Shown piece by piece: positions 1 to 11,618 of a DNA stretch of 64,000 nucleotides. The stretch comes from JAEUQQ01 sp963697285 (GTDB lineage Bacteria; Acidobacteriota; Vicinamibacteria; Vicinamibacterales; JAFNAJ01): positions 310,001-374,000 of the forward strand of contig CAVONI010000009.1 in assembly GCA_963697285.1 (NCBI GenBank), written 5' to 3'. The first letter of the stretch is position 1; each line of letters starts with the position of its first letter. The notes under the pieces are model-generated. The model searched no databases. It worked only from the letters and a program-made list of their open reading frames with translations, and had not been told where the DNA came from. The translations under genes were made by a program, and so were the position numbers.

Positions 1-122
1 CGGGCGCACCGTCGGTCGTGTTGTCGCGCGGCGACGTGATCGTCGAGAACGGTGCGTTCGCCGGTGCAGCGGGTCGGGGACAGTACGTGAAGCGTCAGCC
101 GGGTCTGCCGGCGGTCTCGTAA
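1..122 (+). CDS. Dihydropyrimidinase / D-hydantoinase, C-terminal end only
   Basis: The window opens inside a gene; only about 39 codons remain, reading in the frame whose first full codon is base 3 and stopping at TAA 120-122. The tail carries the pattern SRGDVIVENG followed by a glycine-rich turn and QYVKRQPG, which is how cyclic amidohydrolases of the dihydropyrimidinase/hydantoinase family end (family knowledge; I see no catalytic residues because they lie upstream). In the reductive pyrimidine pathway this zinc enzyme opens dihydrouracil or dihydrothymine to the N-carbamoyl beta-amino acid. The next two genes on the same strand, a nucleobase transporter and a malonate-semialdehyde-type dehydrogenase, fit that role well. 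Confidence 0.7.
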   Translation, partial: GAPSVVLSRGDVIVENGAFAGAAGRGQYVKRQPGLPAVS

Positions 123-196
123 TCCCCAGTCGAGCGGCCCGCTGGCAGGACGCGCTGCCCAGCGCAGCCTCGATCCAGTCGCCTGGAGAGTTCGCC

Positions 197-1699
<1,503 letters not shown>

Positions 1700-2034
1700 T
1701 TCGGGTCAGACCCCAATTGGCTGGCAACCCGCCTGAATCCCGCCATTTCCGACAACCGCGAGTGTCACTGCATCGGCGCGAGCAGACACCTGGCGACTGC
1801 TTTCTTGCCGATTGGCGGATGAAACGTCGGCTGCCACCGTGAGTTGGCGCCGCGGAACCTGCCGGGAGTTGGGGTCTGACCCCAATTGGCTGGCGCAGGC
1901 AGTGCGACTGGGGGTTTTCGACGCCGGGGGTGGTCAGGGCCCGACGGCCGCCTTGATCCGGCGTTGCCGCCCTGCGCATAATCAATGCTCCACGTTCCGA
2001 GATTGTTCAGTTCATTCATAGCAGGAATCTGGCC
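1700..2034. repeat. Gene-free spacer with two copies of a GGGGTC-AGA-CCCC palindrome
   Basis: This 335-base spacer separates the transporter from the dehydrogenase gene. It holds two copies of the same element, at 1700-1726 and 1869-1894. Each has a GGGGTC / GACCCC palindromic core around a three-base loop (AGA in the first, TCT read as its complement in the second) followed by the shared tail AATTGGCTGGC. The two copies are about 170 bases apart and in the same orientation. Related copies occur at 36267 and 36356, and a diverged one at 52637. No reading frame of credible composition fills the spacer. A sequence resembling an SD (AGGAA) lies at 2022-2026 before the ATG at 2035. Confidence 0.8.
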
Positions 2035-3564
<1,530 letters not shown>

Positions 3565-3691
3565 GACGGTACCCGATGCACGCATGACGTCACGTCATCA
3601 GCGCGCATCGCGACCACACCACGCCTCATCGTCAACGGCCGGGATGCCCGTCGCCTCCCGGTCGCGTTCTCCTCCCACGCAAGGAGCACCC

Positions 3692-4957
3692 GTGATTCGC
3701 CGCCTGTCCGTCATCGCCGCCGTGCTGCTCGCTTCAGCGACACCCTCGCTCGCACAGGAAGGTGCCGCCGACATCGGTGAGCGCCTGCTGAAGGACGGTG
3801 CCGTCCAGGCGGCGCTCGAGCACGCACGCGCAAACGAGGCGCAACTCCTCGAAGACCAGATCCGGATCTGCGAGGTCGAGGCGCCGCCGTTCAAGGAAGA
3901 GAAGCGTGCGGCGCTCTACAAGCAGATCTTCCAGGAACTCGGGCTGAAGAACGTCCGGATCGACAGGATCGGCAACGTGCTCGGCGAGCGGCCGGGCGCG
4001 GCCCCACGTCCGCACCTGGTCATGGCCGCGCATCTCGACACGGTGTTCCCCGAGGGCACCGACGTGAAGACCGTGCGCGAGGGCACGATCATCCGGGGCC
4101 CCGGCATCGGCGACGATTGCCGGGGACTCGCCGTGATCATCGGCATTGTCCGCGCACTCGACGCAGCCAGGGTGACCACGCAAGGCTCGATCACGTTCGT
4201 GGGAAACGTCGGAGAAGAAGGACTCGGCGACCTGCGGGGCGCCAAGCACCTCTTCAACGAGGAACTGAAGGGCCGGATCGATCGATTCGTGTCGATCGAC
4301 GGCACGGGCCTCGGCATCACGAACGGGGGCGTCGGGTCGAAGCGCTACCGCGTGACGTTCTCTGGCCCAGGCGGGCACAGCTACGGGGCCTTCGGACGGG
4401 CCAACCCCGTCCATGCCCTGGGGCGTGCCATCGCCAAGGTGGCAGACTTCGACGTGCCGCGCGAGCCGAAGACGACGTTCAACGTCGGACGGATCGGCGG
4501 AGGCACCTCGGTCAACTCGATCGCCTTCGAGTCGTGGATGGAGGTCGACATGCGGTCGCCTGACAAGGCAGCGCTCGCCTCGGTCGAAGCCAGCTTCATC
4601 AAGGCCGTGGACGATGCGCTCGTCGAAGAGAACGGGCGCTGGGACAACAACGGCAGGTTGTCGGTCGAGCGCAAGCTGGTGGGCGATCGCCCCGCGGGGG
4701 TCACCCCGAGCGACAGCGCCATCGTGGTGGCGGCGTCATCGGTGACGCGCGCGCTGGGCATGCAGGTAGATCTCGACACGAGCTCGACCGATTCCAACGT
4801 TCCGATGAACATGGGCATCCCGGCCATCACCATCGACGGCGGAGGGAAGGGCGCGGGCGGCGGATCGCACTCGCCGGGCGAGGCGTTCGACTCGACCGAT
4901 TCGTGGAAGGGGACGCAACGCGCCATCCTGTTGACCATCGCCCTGACACAGAAGTAG
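3692..4957 (+). CDS. Secreted M20-family metallopeptidase
   Basis: I place the start at GTG 3692 because AAGGAG lies at 3681-3686, five bases ahead, and because it begins a clean signal peptide (MIRRLSVIAAVLLASATPSLA). The mature part is a zinc-dependent M20 dipeptidase/carboxypeptidase fold of about 400 residues. Metal-site motifs are visible as AAHLDTVFPEGT, GIGDDCRGLA and the Glu-Glu pair in VGEEGLGDLRG. The dimerisation domain follows (GPGGHSYGAFG), and a final metal-ligand histidine is likely in GGGSHSPGEAF. The predicted location is periplasmic or extracellular, with a peptide-trimming role. A longer frame reaches back to 3584, but that extension is Arg/Ser/Pro-rich and has no SD. It ends 10 bases before the next gene, so the two may be cotranscribed. 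Confidence 0.9.
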   Translation: MIRRLSVIAAVLLASATPSLAQEGAADIGERLLKDGAVQAALEHARANEAQLLEDQIRICEVEAPPFKEEKRAALYKQIFQELGLKNVRIDRIGNVLGERPGAAPRPHLVMAAHLDTVFPEGTDVKTVREGTIIRGPGIGDDCRGLAVIIGIVRALDAARVTTQGSITFVGNVGEEGLGDLRGAKHLFNEELKGRIDRFVSIDGTGLGITNGGVGSKRYRVTFSGPGGHSYGAFGRANPVHALGRAIAKVADFDVPREPKTTFNVGRIGGGTSVNSIAFESWMEVDMRSPDKAALASVEASFIKAVDDALVEENGRWDNNGRLSVERKLVGDRPAGVTPSDSAIVVAASSVTRALGMQVDLDTSSTDSNVPMNMGIPAITIDGGGKGAGGGSHSPGEAFDSTDSWKGTQRAILLTIALTQK

Positions 4958-4967
4958 CGTCAGGCGC

Positions 4968-7769
4968 GTGATCCCTGCGGTTCGCTCGGCGCTTCTCAGC
5001 GGTTGCAGTGCCGGGGTCGGCCTCTGGTGCTACCAGGCTGCCCTCGACATCGTCTCGACGCCCCGCGGCCCGGTGCGGGTCGCCCTGTTGCCTCCCCTGT
5101 GGATGCTGGCGGCCTGCGTGGTCGCCGGTGCGCTGGCCGCCCTGCTCGCTGCTGTCGTCTTGACACGGATCACGGATTCGGCCGCCAGCGCGAGGACCCC
5201 GCCGGCGCCAGTCGTGTCTGGGGCGGCCGCCGACGTCCTGCGTCCGCTGCACGCGCTCTGGATCCTGGCCCTGCCCTACCTGCCGTGGCTGCCAGACGCT
5301 GCGCCCATCCTGCGCGTGGCCGCCGGCCCCGCCGGCGCCACGTTCGTCGGCCTGCTGGGCATGCAGGTGGTCGTCCTCGGGGGCTCGCTGTTCGTCAGGC
5401 ATCGTCGTGCTCGAGCCCCGAGGGGCACCGGGTCGCGGCGCATGGCGCTCGCCGCGGTCTTCACGATCTCGGTGCTCGGCCCCGCGCTCGCCGCATCACG
5501 GCTGGCCGACACGTCGCTGTTCCCCTCGGGAGACGAGCCGCACTACCTGGTGATCGCGCAGAGCCTCTGGCGTGACGGTGACCTGCGGATCGAGAACAAC
5601 CACGCGCGCGGCGACTATCGCGAGTACTTCGCGCGCGATCTCGCGCCGCATTACGTGACACGGGGCACCGACCAGCAGATCTACTCAATCCATCCCATCG
5701 GCCTCGGCGTCGTGCTCGCACCGGTGTACGCGTTCGGCGGCTACGTGGCGACGGTCGCCGTGCAGTTGCTGATGGCTGCAATGGCCATCACCCTGGCCTG
5801 GTGGTGGTCGGCGCGCCGCACGGGCTCGTCGAGTGCGGCGACGTGGGCATGGGCCGCGATCGCCCTGAGCACGCCGTGGGTCATCAACGCCTTCACGATC
5901 TACCCCGAGATCGGAGGCGCGCTGCTCGGGATGGCCGCGTTCGTCAGCGTGACCTCGTGGCCCCGACGCGGGACGCACATCGCGCCATGGCTCGTCGCGG
6001 GCGTGTCGGTCGCCCTGCTCCCGTGGTTCTCGACGAAATACGCGCCCATGTCGGCGGCGCTGCTCGTCGTGGCCCTCGCGCGTGCGTGGTTCGACGACGA
6101 AGAGGCACACGCGACGCCGTGGCGCGCGTCGCTCGCCCTCGTCGTGCCCTACGCCGTCAGCCTCGCAGGCTGGTTCCTGTTCTTCAACGTGATCTGGGGC
6201 ACGTTCTCGCCATCGGCGCCGTACGGGTCAGACAACCAGACGAACCCCATCCACCTGCGCACGGGTGCGCCCGGATTGCTGTTCGACCAGGAATACGGGC
6301 TGCTGGCATTCACTCCGGGAGTGATTTTCGCATTCACGGGGCTCATCGGGATGTGGCGTGAGGGCCGCGCCCTGCGGCGTCAGGCACTCGAGATCCTCGT
6401 AGTCGCGGGCGCCCTGTTCGCGACCGTTGGCGCCTTCAGAATCTGGTGGGGTGGCTCGGCAGGACCCGGACGACCGGTCATCGCCGCCCTGGCGCTCATG
6501 GCACTGCCGATGGCGTGGACGTTCGCGCACGCGCGCACCGCCTTGCAGCGGGCAGGGCACCGGCTGCTCGTCATGGCTGGCATCGTGGTCGCCGTCACGG
6601 TCGTGGTCGCGCAACGCGGCCTGCTGTTTGCCGCGGGTCGCGACGGCACGTCGAACCTGCTCCAGTGGTGGTCACCTGCGTGGCACCTCACCGAGATGGC
6701 GCCGAGCTTCATCGCGCATTATCCACAGGAGGCAATCCTCTTCGTGCTCGTCTGGCTCGTGGTGGCCGTGGGCGTCGGCGCCTGGCTGGCTCGCCGGCGA
6801 CACGATGACGGGCGAGACCAGGCCGGCCGCGCCTCGCTGATCGCCATGAGCGTCACGTTCACCGCCATCGTCGTCATCACGCTGGTGATCGAGTCGACAC
6901 TCTCTGCGGCCCAGCAGGCCACCGCGTCTGCCGACGAGCGTTCGCGATCGGTGCTGCTCGACCGGTTCGATGCCGTGCGCAGGCCGTGGGCGGTCCGCTA
7001 CTCGCCCCTCGAAGGCGTTGCGCCGCGCGAGGCGCTGCCCTGGATCCGGCTTGGCACGGACCGCCCCCTTCCCCGCTCGGGCCTCAGCGTGCCCCTCGCG
7101 CTCAACGCGCGCGTCTCGTTGCCAGCGGGGCGATACCGGGTCCGCACACGGGCGCTGCCCACCCTTCGCGCGCCGGTCACTGGCAACCTCGGCATCCAGG
7201 TCGGCCGCGCCTTCGAGGCACTGGACGCGTGGGGCGTCACACTCACCGCCGGAGGCGCGTGGTCCAAGGAGTTCACGATCGACGTCGATGCGAACTTCGT
7301 CGGCCTCCGGGCGGAGCCCGAGATGTCTCGCGCCCTCGGCGAAGTCTGGTTCGAGCCCATCGCTCCGATCGACGCGCATGCACGCGCTGGCGTCGGCGAG
7401 GTCCTGGCCGCCCGGCGCTACGGGACGACCACGGTGTACTTCCACGACGAGGAAGCGTGGCCGGAGCCGGCAGGATTCTGGACACGTGGCCGTGATGAGG
7501 CTCGGTTCACCGCAGCCACGTCGCCAGCGGGCCGTGTGACCATGCGTATCAGGAATGGACCTGTGGCCAATCACGTCTGGGTCGACATCGGTGGGCGACC
7601 CGTGGAGTTCGATGTCGAGGCGAACTCGTTCCACGAGGTACCCGTCGAACTCGGAGCACGACCCATCCGCATCAGCGTGCGCACCCGTGACGGCTTCGTG
7701 CCGGCCGAGTTCGATCGCGCGTCGCGTGATCGTCGCAGGCTCGGCGCCTGGATCGAGATGACGCGTTGA
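4968..7769 (+). CDS. Large multi-spanning membrane protein, GT39/ArnT-like (GT-C fold)
   Basis: A 933-residue protein starting at GTG 4968. The first roughly 640 residues alternate hydrophobic helices with short loops. The loop after an early helix contains SGDEPHYLVIAQSL followed by DGDLRIEN, matching the acidic Asp-Glu first-loop signature of GT-C glycosyltransferases that use polyprenyl-phosphate sugars (family knowledge). The last 290 residues are soluble, probably periplasmic and beta-rich, with no motif I can name. A role in transferring sugar to a protein or envelope glycan on the outer face of the inner membrane is inference. It sits 10 bases after the M20 peptidase and 9 bases before the DNA glycosylase; those neighbours do not inform the substrate. 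Confidence 0.72.
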   Translation: MIPAVRSALLSGCSAGVGLWCYQAALDIVSTPRGPVRVALLPPLWMLAACVVAGALAALLAAVVLTRITDSAASARTPPAPVVSGAAADVLRPLHALWILALPYLPWLPDAAPILRVAAGPAGATFVGLLGMQVVVLGGSLFVRHRRARAPRGTGSRRMALAAVFTISVLGPALAASRLADTSLFPSGDEPHYLVIAQSLWRDGDLRIENNHARGDYREYFARDLAPHYVTRGTDQQIYSIHPIGLGVVLAPVYAFGGYVATVAVQLLMAAMAITLAWWWSARRTGSSSAATWAWAAIALSTPWVINAFTIYPEIGGALLGMAAFVSVTSWPRRGTHIAPWLVAGVSVALLPWFSTKYAPMSAALLVVALARAWFDDEEAHATPWRASLALVVPYAVSLAGWFLFFNVIWGTFSPSAPYGSDNQTNPIHLRTGAPGLLFDQEYGLLAFTPGVIFAFTGLIGMWREGRALRRQALEILVVAGALFATVGAFRIWWGGSAGPGRPVIAALALMALPMAWTFAHARTALQRAGHRLLVMAGIVVAVTVVVAQRGLLFAAGRDGTSNLLQWWSPAWHLTEMAPSFIAHYPQEAILFVLVWLVVAVGVGAWLARRRHDDGRDQAGRASLIAMSVTFTAIVVITLVIESTLSAAQQATASADERSRSVLLDRFDAVRRPWAVRYSPLEGVAPREALPWIRLGTDRPLPRSGLSVPLALNARVSLPAGRYRVRTRALPTLRAPVTGNLGIQVGRAFEALDAWGVTLTAGGAWSKEFTIDVDANFVGLRAEPEMSRALGEVWFEPIAPIDAHARAGVGEVLAARRYGTTTVYFHDEEAWPEPAGFWTRGRDEARFTAATSPAGRVTMRIRNGPVANHVWVDIGGRPVEFDVEANSFHEVPVELGARPIRISVRTRDGFVPAEFDRASRDRRRLGAWIEMTR

Positions 7770-7778
7770 GGACGACAG

Positions 7779-8489
7779 ATGACACGAGCCGAAGCCCTTG
7801 TCGCACTGCGACGCGCCGAGCGTCACCTTCGCACGCGTGACACCCGCATTGCCGGGGTGATGCAGCGCGTCGGCCCCTGCACGATCGAGCCGCACCGGCA
7901 GTACTTCCGCGCGCTCGTCCGCTCGATTGTCGGCCAGCAGTTGTCGGGCAAGGCGGCCGACACGATCTACGGGCGATTCGTCGCGCTCTACGCGGTCGAC
8001 GCGCAACGTTCGGGAACGGGCCGCCCGGCGCAGTCCCCGGCGCCCGCCGACCTCGTGGCCGTGCCACGCCAATCGACGCGCTTCCCGGCGCCGGCCGACA
8101 TCCTCGCAACACCCGACGCCACCTTGCGGGCGATTGGCCTCTCGCGAGGCAAGACCGCCTACATCAAGGACCTCTGCGCGCGCGTCGAGGACGGGCGCCT
8201 GCCGCTCGACCGCGTCTCGCGCCTGGCCGACGATCAACTGACAGCGGCGCTGGTGGCGGTGAAGGGTGTGGGCGAGTGGACCGCACACATGTTCATGATC
8301 TTCTCGCTGTGCCGCCTCGACGTGTTGCCGACGGGAGACCTCGGCGTGCGAAAAGGCATGCAACGGCTCTACAGGCTGCCGACGTTGCCAACCCCCGACG
8401 AGATGCGCTCGCTGGCAGACCGACAGGGCTGGGCGCCCTATCGGTCTGTGGCGAGCTGGTACATGTGGGCCGTCATCGACCAGTTGTAG
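7779..8489 (+). CDS. DNA-3-methyladenine glycosylase II (AlkA-type, HhH-GPD)
   Basis: A 236-residue helix-hairpin-helix glycosylase that would excise alkylated bases in base-excision repair. Recognisable parts are RSIVGQQLSGKAA (about 48-60), the hairpin VKGVGEWTAHMF (161-172) and the catalytic aspartate Asp187 in LPTGDLGVRKG. It lacks the N-terminal beta domain of E. coli AlkA and is closer in length to the compact bacterial/yeast MAG-type enzymes. An insert at about 77-100 (Pro/Ala/Arg-rich) interrupts the usual spacing between the first two helices. The start ATG 7779 is nine bases after the preceding stop, with a weak GAGGA at 7768-7772 overlapping that stop. Confidence 0.9.
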   Translation: MTRAEALVALRRAERHLRTRDTRIAGVMQRVGPCTIEPHRQYFRALVRSIVGQQLSGKAADTIYGRFVALYAVDAQRSGTGRPAQSPAPADLVAVPRQSTRFPAPADILATPDATLRAIGLSRGKTAYIKDLCARVEDGRLPLDRVSRLADDQLTAALVAVKGVGEWTAHMFMIFSLCRLDVLPTGDLGVRKGMQRLYRLPTLPTPDEMRSLADRQGWAPYRSVASWYMWAVIDQL

Positions 8490-8525
8490 CGCGTCCGCAC
8501 GCGCCCACCTGGCGGCCGCACCCGC

Positions 8526-9152
8526 CTACATGATTCTCCAGAAATCGATCTGTCGCCGCGCTCGATCATCACGCAACCGCAGGCCGTCAGGGCTCCGGCT
8601 CACCTGGAACGTGAACTCGCCGAGATGCAGCCTGCCGTTGTCAAAGCGGCCGGTCGTCTGGACCCTGTAGCCGCGATCGCGCAGGAGTTCGGCGGCTCCG
8701 TTGCGCGTGATCGTCAACTCCCACTCGGTGTTCTCGTAGTCGTCCCATCCACGGAACGTCCCGACCATCCACGACGGCACGTTGCGATCGCGCTCGCCAT
8801 GATCGCGGTTCGCCAGGACCGACCCGAGGATGAGCCCTCCGACGATCGCTCCCGCGACGGCGGCTTCGCCTGCGCTGATCCCGTCCTTGCCGGCTCGGAA
8901 CTCGGCCGCGCAGCCCTGATCCACCCAGATTCCCCTGCGGTCGTAGCCCCACGTCTGCCAGAGGATGCACCGGCTGCGCGAGACCTGGCGCATCAGCGTG
9001 ACGCGGTTGTCGGTATCGGCTCGACAGTAGTTGTAGCGGTAGTTGCGGCTCTCGCACCGGATGGTGCGCTCGTCTGCGGATGCAGGCAGCGCTGGGATGA
9101 GGAGCGACAGCACGACCAAGGCGGCCGTGACTCGACGGAACGTTGCGAACAT
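8526..9152 (-). CDS. Secreted DUF3011-domain protein with glycine-zipper segment
   Basis: A 208-residue protein with a signal peptide (hydrophobic 8-24, cleavage after ASA). Residues about 28-85 match the DUF3011 pattern: IRCESRNYRYNYC, then a repeated aromatic/Cys spacing through SRCILWQTWGYDRRGIWVDQGC, with four cysteines probably forming disulphides. A short glycine/alanine-rich segment (AGAIVGGLILG) follows, a zipper that may insert into the outer membrane, and then a C-terminal beta-rich tail. SD AGGAG lies ten bases before ATG on the minus strand. The function of DUF3011 is unknown. The gene stands alone on its strand between two plus-strand units. Confidence 0.75.
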   Translation of the reverse strand: MFATFRRVTAALVVLSLLIPALPASADERTIRCESRNYRYNYCRADTDNRVTLMRQVSRSRCILWQTWGYDRRGIWVDQGCAAEFRAGKDGISAGEAAVAGAIVGGLILGSVLANRDHGERDRNVPSWMVGTFRGWDDYENTEWELTITRNGAAELLRDRGYRVQTTGRFDNGRLHLGEFTFQVSRSPDGLRLRDDRARRQIDFWRIM

Positions 9153-9164
9153 GGGCGCTGACTC

Positions 9165-9338
9165 CTGAGATGTGACCTGATCAGGACGATACTACGGATC
9201 AGCCTTGTCCCGGCCCGCACGGGGGCCGAGCGCGCGGCAAAGCGCGGCGACGCCCGTGGCTGGTTACGCCTCGCGACCACGTCGACCCTCAGCCTCGTCG
9301 TGTGGTTCGGCGTCCTCGTGGCAGGCAAGTTCCGGTAG
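9165..9338 (+). pseudogene. Possible remnant: short frame ending in a transmembrane helix
   Basis: Between the DUF3011 gene and the DUF457 gene a plus-strand frame (codons in phase with base 9165) runs to TAG 9336-9338. Its end reads like a genuine protein tail: RGWLRLATTSTLSLVVWFGVLVAGKF, i.e. a basic flank plus one clean helix. It has no ATG, GTG or TTG start before the helix, only CTG at 9165 or 9177, and it overlaps the divergent promoter zone of the DUF3011 gene. I read it as the C-terminal leftover of a small membrane protein, but a start at a rare codon is possible. Low confidence. Confidence 0.25.
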
Positions 9339-9357
9339 CACGTACAATGCCCCGTTC

Positions 9358-10470
9358 ATGGACAATCTCGCCCACAGCCTCTTCGGCGCCGTCCTCGCCG
9401 AGGCGGGCCTCAAGCGCCTGACGCCGCTCGCCACCGCCACGCTGGTCGTGGGTGCCAACCTGCCTGACGTCGATGCGGCCATGGCACTGGCGGGCGGGGA
9501 TGCGGCCTTGTTCTGGCGGCGCGGTGTCACCCACGGCGTGCTGGCGCTGGCGTTGTGGCCGATCGCGCTCACCGCGCTGATGCTGGGCATCGACCGCATC
9601 AGGCGCAGGCGAGCGCCCGACGCGCCACCAGCACATGCGGGCTGGCTGTTCGCGTTGTCGATGATTGGCCTCTGGTCGCACACGTCGCTCGACTGGCTCA
9701 ACACGTACGGCGTCAGGTGGCTCATGCCATTCGATGGCCGCTGGTTCTACGGCGACACGCTCTTCATCGTCGATCCGTGGTTCTGGTTGCTCGCCGGCAC
9801 CGCCGTCGTCCTGGCCCGCACCGCCAGCACGTTCGGCATCGTCGGCTGGATCGGCGTCGGGCTGGCGACGACGGGACTCGTGGTCGGTGGACCGTTCGTG
9901 CCGACAGCTGGCCGCGTGCTCTGGCTGGCAGGCGTCCTCGGCATCATCGTGGCCCGGCTTCTGACACCCCGCGGCGTGGTCGTGATGCGCGTTGCGCAGG
10001 CGTGCCTCGTCGTGCTGGTCGGTTACATCGCGCTCATGGGCGTTGGGTCGTGGCGCGCCCGGACGCTGGTGTCGGCGTGGCTCACGCAGCACGACATCGC
10101 CTTCGTCGACGTCGTGGCCAACCCGCTCGCCGCCGACTCGTTGGCGCGTGAGGTCATCGTGGTGCACGACGACCGGTATTCCTTCGTTCGCGTATCGTTG
10201 CTCACGGGCGCTGTCGCCATTGCCGCAGACGACGTTGCCCGCGGCGACGCGCCGGCTCCGGTCATTGCAGCGGCCCTGTCGGCGCCAGACCGCCGGGGCC
10301 TCAGGAACTGGCTGCGGCTGCCTGCGTATGAGGTGTACCGGGTTGACGGAAAGTGGCGGGTCGTGGTGCACGACGTGCGCTACGCCCGACTCGGCCGGCG
10401 AGGGCCCGGTGAGGCCGTGATCGACGTGTCAGATGCCGAGGTGGCAGCTGGAACGCACGGTTTAGAATGA
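9358..10470 (+). CDS. DUF457/YdjM-family membrane-bound putative metal-dependent hydrolase
   Basis: A 370-residue protein whose N-terminus, MDNLAHSLFGAVLAEAG then GANLPDVD, carries the family's His and Asp residues placed near the membrane face. It has about six hydrophobic helices, with a second conserved-looking His/Asp loop (WSHTSLDWLNTYGVR) and a soluble C-terminal domain from about residue 250. The group includes E. coli YdjM, which is LexA-regulated and described as a putative hydrolase; catalytic activity is not proven for the family. I start at ATG 9358, because the upstream extension reads as the remnant described at 9165. The gene ends 46 bases before the SPFH gene. Confidence 0.8.
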   Translation: MDNLAHSLFGAVLAEAGLKRLTPLATATLVVGANLPDVDAAMALAGGDAALFWRRGVTHGVLALALWPIALTALMLGIDRIRRRRAPDAPPAHAGWLFALSMIGLWSHTSLDWLNTYGVRWLMPFDGRWFYGDTLFIVDPWFWLLAGTAVVLARTASTFGIVGWIGVGLATTGLVVGGPFVPTAGRVLWLAGVLGIIVARLLTPRGVVVMRVAQACLVVLVGYIALMGVGSWRARTLVSAWLTQHDIAFVDVVANPLAADSLAREVIVVHDDRYSFVRVSLLTGAVAIAADDVARGDAPAPVIAAALSAPDRRGLRNWLRLPAYEVYRVDGKWRVVVHDVRYARLGRRGPGEAVIDVSDAEVAAGTHGLE

Positions 10471-10516
10471 CGTTCGGCGCGGCACCGCCGTGCACAAGCC
10501 CGAGGAGCAGGCGCAC

Positions 10517-11617
10517 ATGAGCATTTTCGAGTTCATCAAGGGTGAGTTGCTCGAGATCATCGAGTGGACCGACGACTCGCGCGACACGCTGTCGTATCGC
10601 TTTCCCGACGACGACAAGGCCATCAAGAACGGTGCGCAGCTCATCGTGCGCGAGTCGCAGGTCGTCCAGTTCGTCTACACCGGCGAGTTCGGCGACACGT
10701 TCGGGCCGGGCAAGCACACGTTGACGACCGACAACATCCCGATTCTCACGCGGCTCAAGTCGTGGAAGTACGGCTTCAACTCGCCGTTCAAGGCCGACGT
10801 CTACTACGTCACGACGCGGCTGTTCACGGGCAACAAGTGGGGCACGTCGAACCCGATCATGCTCCGCGACCAGGATTTCGGGATCGTGAGGGCGCGGGCG
10901 TTCGGGACGTACGACTTCAAGATCATCGACCCGAAGATCTTCCTCAAGGAAGTGGCGGGTTCCGACCACAACTTCCGCCTCGACGAGTTCGCCGACACGA
11001 TGCGATCGCGCATCGTCAGCATCTTCAGCGAGGCCCTGGCGACGTCGAAGGTGCCGGTGCTCGACGTGGCGACCCGGTACAGCGAACTGGGCGATGCGCT
11101 CCTCCCGCTGATCAACCCGCTGGTGTCGGCGAAGTACGGATTGCAGATCGCCAGCTTCATCGTCGAGAACGTGTCGGTGCCGCCTGAAGTCGAGGCGGCG
11201 ATCGACAAGCGCTCGTCGATGGCCGCGGTGGGGAACCTGAACGACTTCGTGAAGTACCAGATGGCGAAGGGCTTCGAGACGGGTGGCGGCAGCGCCGCCG
11301 GTACGGCCAGCGAACTCGCGGTGGGGTTCGCGATCGCCCAGCAGATGATGCAGCAGCAGGGCATCATTCCGCCGACGCCGGCGGTCGCCGGGGCGGCAGC
11401 GCCCATCGGGCTGGCGCCAGCGCCGGTCGCGGCAGCGGCGGCGCCGGCGCCGGCCGCCCTGCCCGACCTGATGTCGCCGGCCGACGTGGCACAGGCGCTC
11501 GGCGTGGGTGAAGCCGACGTGATGACCATCCTCGAGTCCGGTGAGTTGAAGGGCAAGAAGATCGGCTCGGCGTGGCGGATCCGGAAGTCGGCCCTCGACG
11601 AGTACCTGTCGCACTGA
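10517..11617 (+). CDS. SPFH-domain protein with C-terminal excisionase-type helix-turn-helix
   Basis: A 366-residue protein that starts at ATG 10517 with AGGAG at 10503-10507. Residues 1-270 are an SPFH/band-7-like domain of the YdjI ('virion core') type, with VRESQVVQFVYTGEFGDTFGPG near the start and a helical stalk around 170-260. An alanine/proline linker (about 285-320) leads to a 48-residue MerR/excisionase-like winged helix: SPADVAQALGVGEADV, ILESGELKGKKIG, AWRIRKSALDEYL. YdjI relatives usually end in a zinc ribbon, so a DNA-binding-type module here is notable. The zinc ribbon is instead in the next gene, whose ATG is one base after this stop. The pair resembles Bacillus YdjI and YdjG, which act with PspA in membrane stress (family knowledge); no PspA gene is in the window. 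Confidence 0.85.
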   Translation: MSIFEFIKGELLEIIEWTDDSRDTLSYRFPDDDKAIKNGAQLIVRESQVVQFVYTGEFGDTFGPGKHTLTTDNIPILTRLKSWKYGFNSPFKADVYYVTTRLFTGNKWGTSNPIMLRDQDFGIVRARAFGTYDFKIIDPKIFLKEVAGSDHNFRLDEFADTMRSRIVSIFSEALATSKVPVLDVATRYSELGDALLPLINPLVSAKYGLQIASFIVENVSVPPEVEAAIDKRSSMAAVGNLNDFVKYQMAKGFETGGGSAAGTASELAVGFAIAQQMMQQQGIIPPTPAVAGAAAPIGLAPAPVAAAAAPAPAALPDLMSPADVAQALGVGEADVMTILESGELKGKKIGSAWRIRKSALDEYLSH

Positions 11618-11618
11618 C

